From Candidatus Pelagibacterales bacterium (GTDB lineage Bacteria > Pseudomonadota > Alphaproteobacteria > Pelagibacterales > Pelagibacteraceae), in the NCBI GenBank assembly GCA_016882185.1, contig VHCC01000035.1, positions 1 to 7,612 on the forward strand: 7,612 nucleotides of DNA, written 5' to 3'. Shown piece after piece: positions 6,046 to 7,612 of the stretch. A model generated the notes under the pieces. It searched no databases. It saw only the letters and a list, made by a program, of their open reading frames with translations, and was not told the DNA's origin. Numbering within the stretch: the first letter of the stretch is position 1; each line of letters begins with the position of its first letter. A program made the position numbers and the translations under genes.

Positions 6046-7612
6046 ATGGCAGGTAAAATTGTAAGATTTGATACAGATGCAAGAAATGCAATGCTAAAAG
6101 GTGTTGATATACTTGCAAATGCTGTAAAGGTAACGCTAGGACCGAAAGGAAGAAATGTAGTTATAGATAAATCATTTGGCGCTCCTAGAATAACTAAAGA
6201 TGGAGTTACTGTTGCTAAAGAAATTGAGCTTGAAGATAAATTTGAAAACATGGGAGCTCAAATGGTTAAGGAAGTTGCCAGCAAAACGAATGAAGAAGCT
6301 GGTGATGGAACTACAACTGCAACCGTGCTAGCACAAGCGATCGCTAGAGAAGGTTGTAAATATGTTGCTGCTGGAATGAATCCAATGGATTTAAAAAGAG
6401 GACTCGATTTAGCGGTAGAGGCTGTAATTACAAAAATTAAAGAGAGTTCAAAAAAAGTAAAAACTAGTGAAGAAATTGCACAAGTTGGAACTATTTCTGC
6501 AAACGGTGAAAAAGAAATTGGAGATATGATTGCAAAAGCAATGCAAAAAGTTGGTAACGAAGGTGTTATCACAGTTGAAGAAGCAAAAGGTCTCTCAACA
6601 GAACTTGATGTAGTTGAAGGTATGCAATTTGATAGAGGTTATCTATCTCCATACTTTATTACTAATGCTGATAAAATGATTGCAGAATTAGAAGATCCAC
6701 TAATTTTTATCACAGAAAAAAAATTAACAAATCTACAGCCAATGGTTCCATTATTAGAATCAGTTGTACAATCTAGCAGACCATTCTTAATTATTGCTGA
6801 AGATGTTGAAGGCGAAGCTCTTGCAACTCTTGTTGTGAATAAATTAAGAGGTGGTTTAAAAGTAGTAGCGGTTAAAGCTCCTGGCTTTGGTGATAGAAGA
6901 AAATCAATGCTAGAAGATATTGCTATCTTAACAGGTGGACAGGTAATATCTGACGATCTTGGAATAAAGCTTGAAAACGTTAAGTTGAAAGATCTTGGTC
7001 AGTGTAAAAAAATCAGAGTTGATAAAGATAATACAACTATCGTTGATGGTGCAGGTAAAAAATCCGATATAGAAGCAAGATGTGGTCAAATCAGAAAACA
7101 AATTGAAGAAACTACCTCTGATTATGATAAAGAAAAGTTACAAGAAAGATTAGCTAAACTTGCTGGTGGTGTTGCTATTATTAAAGTTGGTGGCGCTACT
7201 GAAGTTGAAGTTAAGGAGCGAAAAGATAGAGTAGAAGATGCGCTTAATGCTACTAGAGCAGCTGTACAAGAGGGTGTAGTTGTTGGTGGCGGATGTGCGT
7301 TACTATATGCCTCTGAAGCTCTAAATAATTTAAAGCCAAAAGGTGATGACCAAAAAGCTGGCGTTGAAATAATCAGAAAAGCTTTGCAATACCCAATCAG
7401 ACAAATCACTAGCAATGCTGGAGTTGATGGTTCAGTAATTGTTGGAAAACTGTTAGAAGCAAAAAAACCTTCTCAAGGTTATGATGCTCAAACAGGTGAA
7501 TATTGCGATATGTTTGCAAAAGGTATTATCGACCCAACTAAAGTTGTCAGAACCGCTCTTCAAGATGCAGCTTCAATTGCAGGACTTCTAATTACAACTG
7601 AAGCAATGATTG
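6046..7612 (+). CDS. groEL: Chaperonin GroEL (Hsp60), C-terminal tail outside window
   Basis: GroEL is the ATP-driven tetradecameric chaperonin that folds cytoplasmic proteins together with GroES. The frame is open to the right edge with 522 complete codons. About 25-30 residues, including the usual Gly/Met-rich tail, are missing. The equatorial ATP site shows TLGPKGRNV (30-38), Asp52 in TKDGVTVAK, and GDGTTTA (86-92) with Asp87. Asp398 in RVEDALNATRA, the ATP-hydrolysis residue, falls at the same number as in E. coli. GGG (414-416) follows in the equatorial domain. The apical domain includes GYLSPYF and the block LEDPLIFITEKKL. The start is supported by AAGGAG at 6033-6038, seven bases before the ATG. 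Its base composition is less AT-rich than the leftward operon, as expected for a strongly expressed, conserved gene. No frameshift is seen. Confidence 0.99.
   Translation, partial: MAGKIVRFDTDARNAMLKGVDILANAVKVTLGPKGRNVVIDKSFGAPRITKDGVTVAKEIELEDKFENMGAQMVKEVASKTNEEAGDGTTTATVLAQAIAREGCKYVAAGMNPMDLKRGLDLAVEAVITKIKESSKKVKTSEEIAQVGTISANGEKEIGDMIAKAMQKVGNEGVITVEEAKGLSTELDVVEGMQFDRGYLSPYFITNADKMIAELEDPLIFITEKKLTNLQPMVPLLESVVQSSRPFLIIAEDVEGEALATLVVNKLRGGLKVVAVKAPGFGDRRKSMLEDIAILTGGQVISDDLGIKLENVKLKDLGQCKKIRVDKDNTTIVDGAGKKSDIEARCGQIRKQIEETTSDYDKEKLQERLAKLAGGVAIIKVGGATEVEVKERKDRVEDALNATRAAVQEGVVVGGGCALLYASEALNNLKPKGDDQKAGVEIIRKALQYPIRQITSNAGVDGSVIVGKLLEAKKPSQGYDAQTGEYCDMFAKGIIDPTKVVRTALQDAASIAGLLITTEAMI

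Noticed and set aside
6006..7415. Several minus-strand open frames opposite groEL
   Set aside because: They mirror the conserved GroEL frame and are Ser/Ala/Pro/Phe-rich, as expected from the antisense of GroEL codons; no independent support.
1..7612. Novel defence, mobile or biosynthetic system
   Set aside because: All six genes belong to recognisable conserved families in a compact core-genome arrangement; no transposase, integrase, direct-repeat array or unexplained gene cluster is present.

Overview
The window looks like a chromosomal segment from a small-genome, strongly AT-rich alphaproteobacterium, most likely the SAR11 / Pelagibacterales group. This is inferred from Lys/Asn/Ile-rich proteins, A/T-ending codons, almost no intergenic DNA, alphaproteobacterial-type GroES/GroEL and aminotransferase sequences, and the run of a TIGR01459-type HAD protein, ribF and ileS. 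The organism call comes from recognition, not a database search. I see no mobile element, CRISPR array, tRNA, rRNA or sign of recent transfer.

Layout. Positions 1 to 5521 hold a tightly packed leftward (minus-strand) operon. In transcription order it contains an omega-amino acid:pyruvate aminotransferase, a class IIA HAD-like protein, ribF (riboflavin kinase/FAD synthetase) and ileS (isoleucyl-tRNA synthetase). ileS runs off the left edge, with 790 residues visible. The junctions are 10 bp, 0 bp and a 1-base TAATG overlap. None of the four genes has a clear Shine-Dalgarno sequence. Positions 5522 to 5722 are the only real intergenic stretch, a 201-bp divergent control region. It carries a convincing heat-shock (sigma-32/RpoH) promoter for the rightward genes, a hairpin at the predicted start of that transcript, and a perfect 16-bp palindrome immediately upstream of the aminotransferase start. 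Positions 5723 to 7612 hold groES and groEL. Both have good Shine-Dalgarno sequences, and groEL is cut by the right edge with 522 residues visible.

How the genes work together. groES and groEL make the two parts of the chaperonin folding chamber. The leftward operon mixes housekeeping genes (FMN/FAD synthesis and isoleucyl-tRNA charging) with a catabolic or amino-group-transfer enzyme. The HAD protein sits directly before ribF, but its first catalytic motif is DxW instead of DxD, so its chemistry is uncertain.

I did not find a previously undescribed multi-gene system. The points most worth a second look are the DxW HAD protein beside ribF, the two 16-nt palindromes in the divergent control region, and the HIGT form of the IleRS signature.
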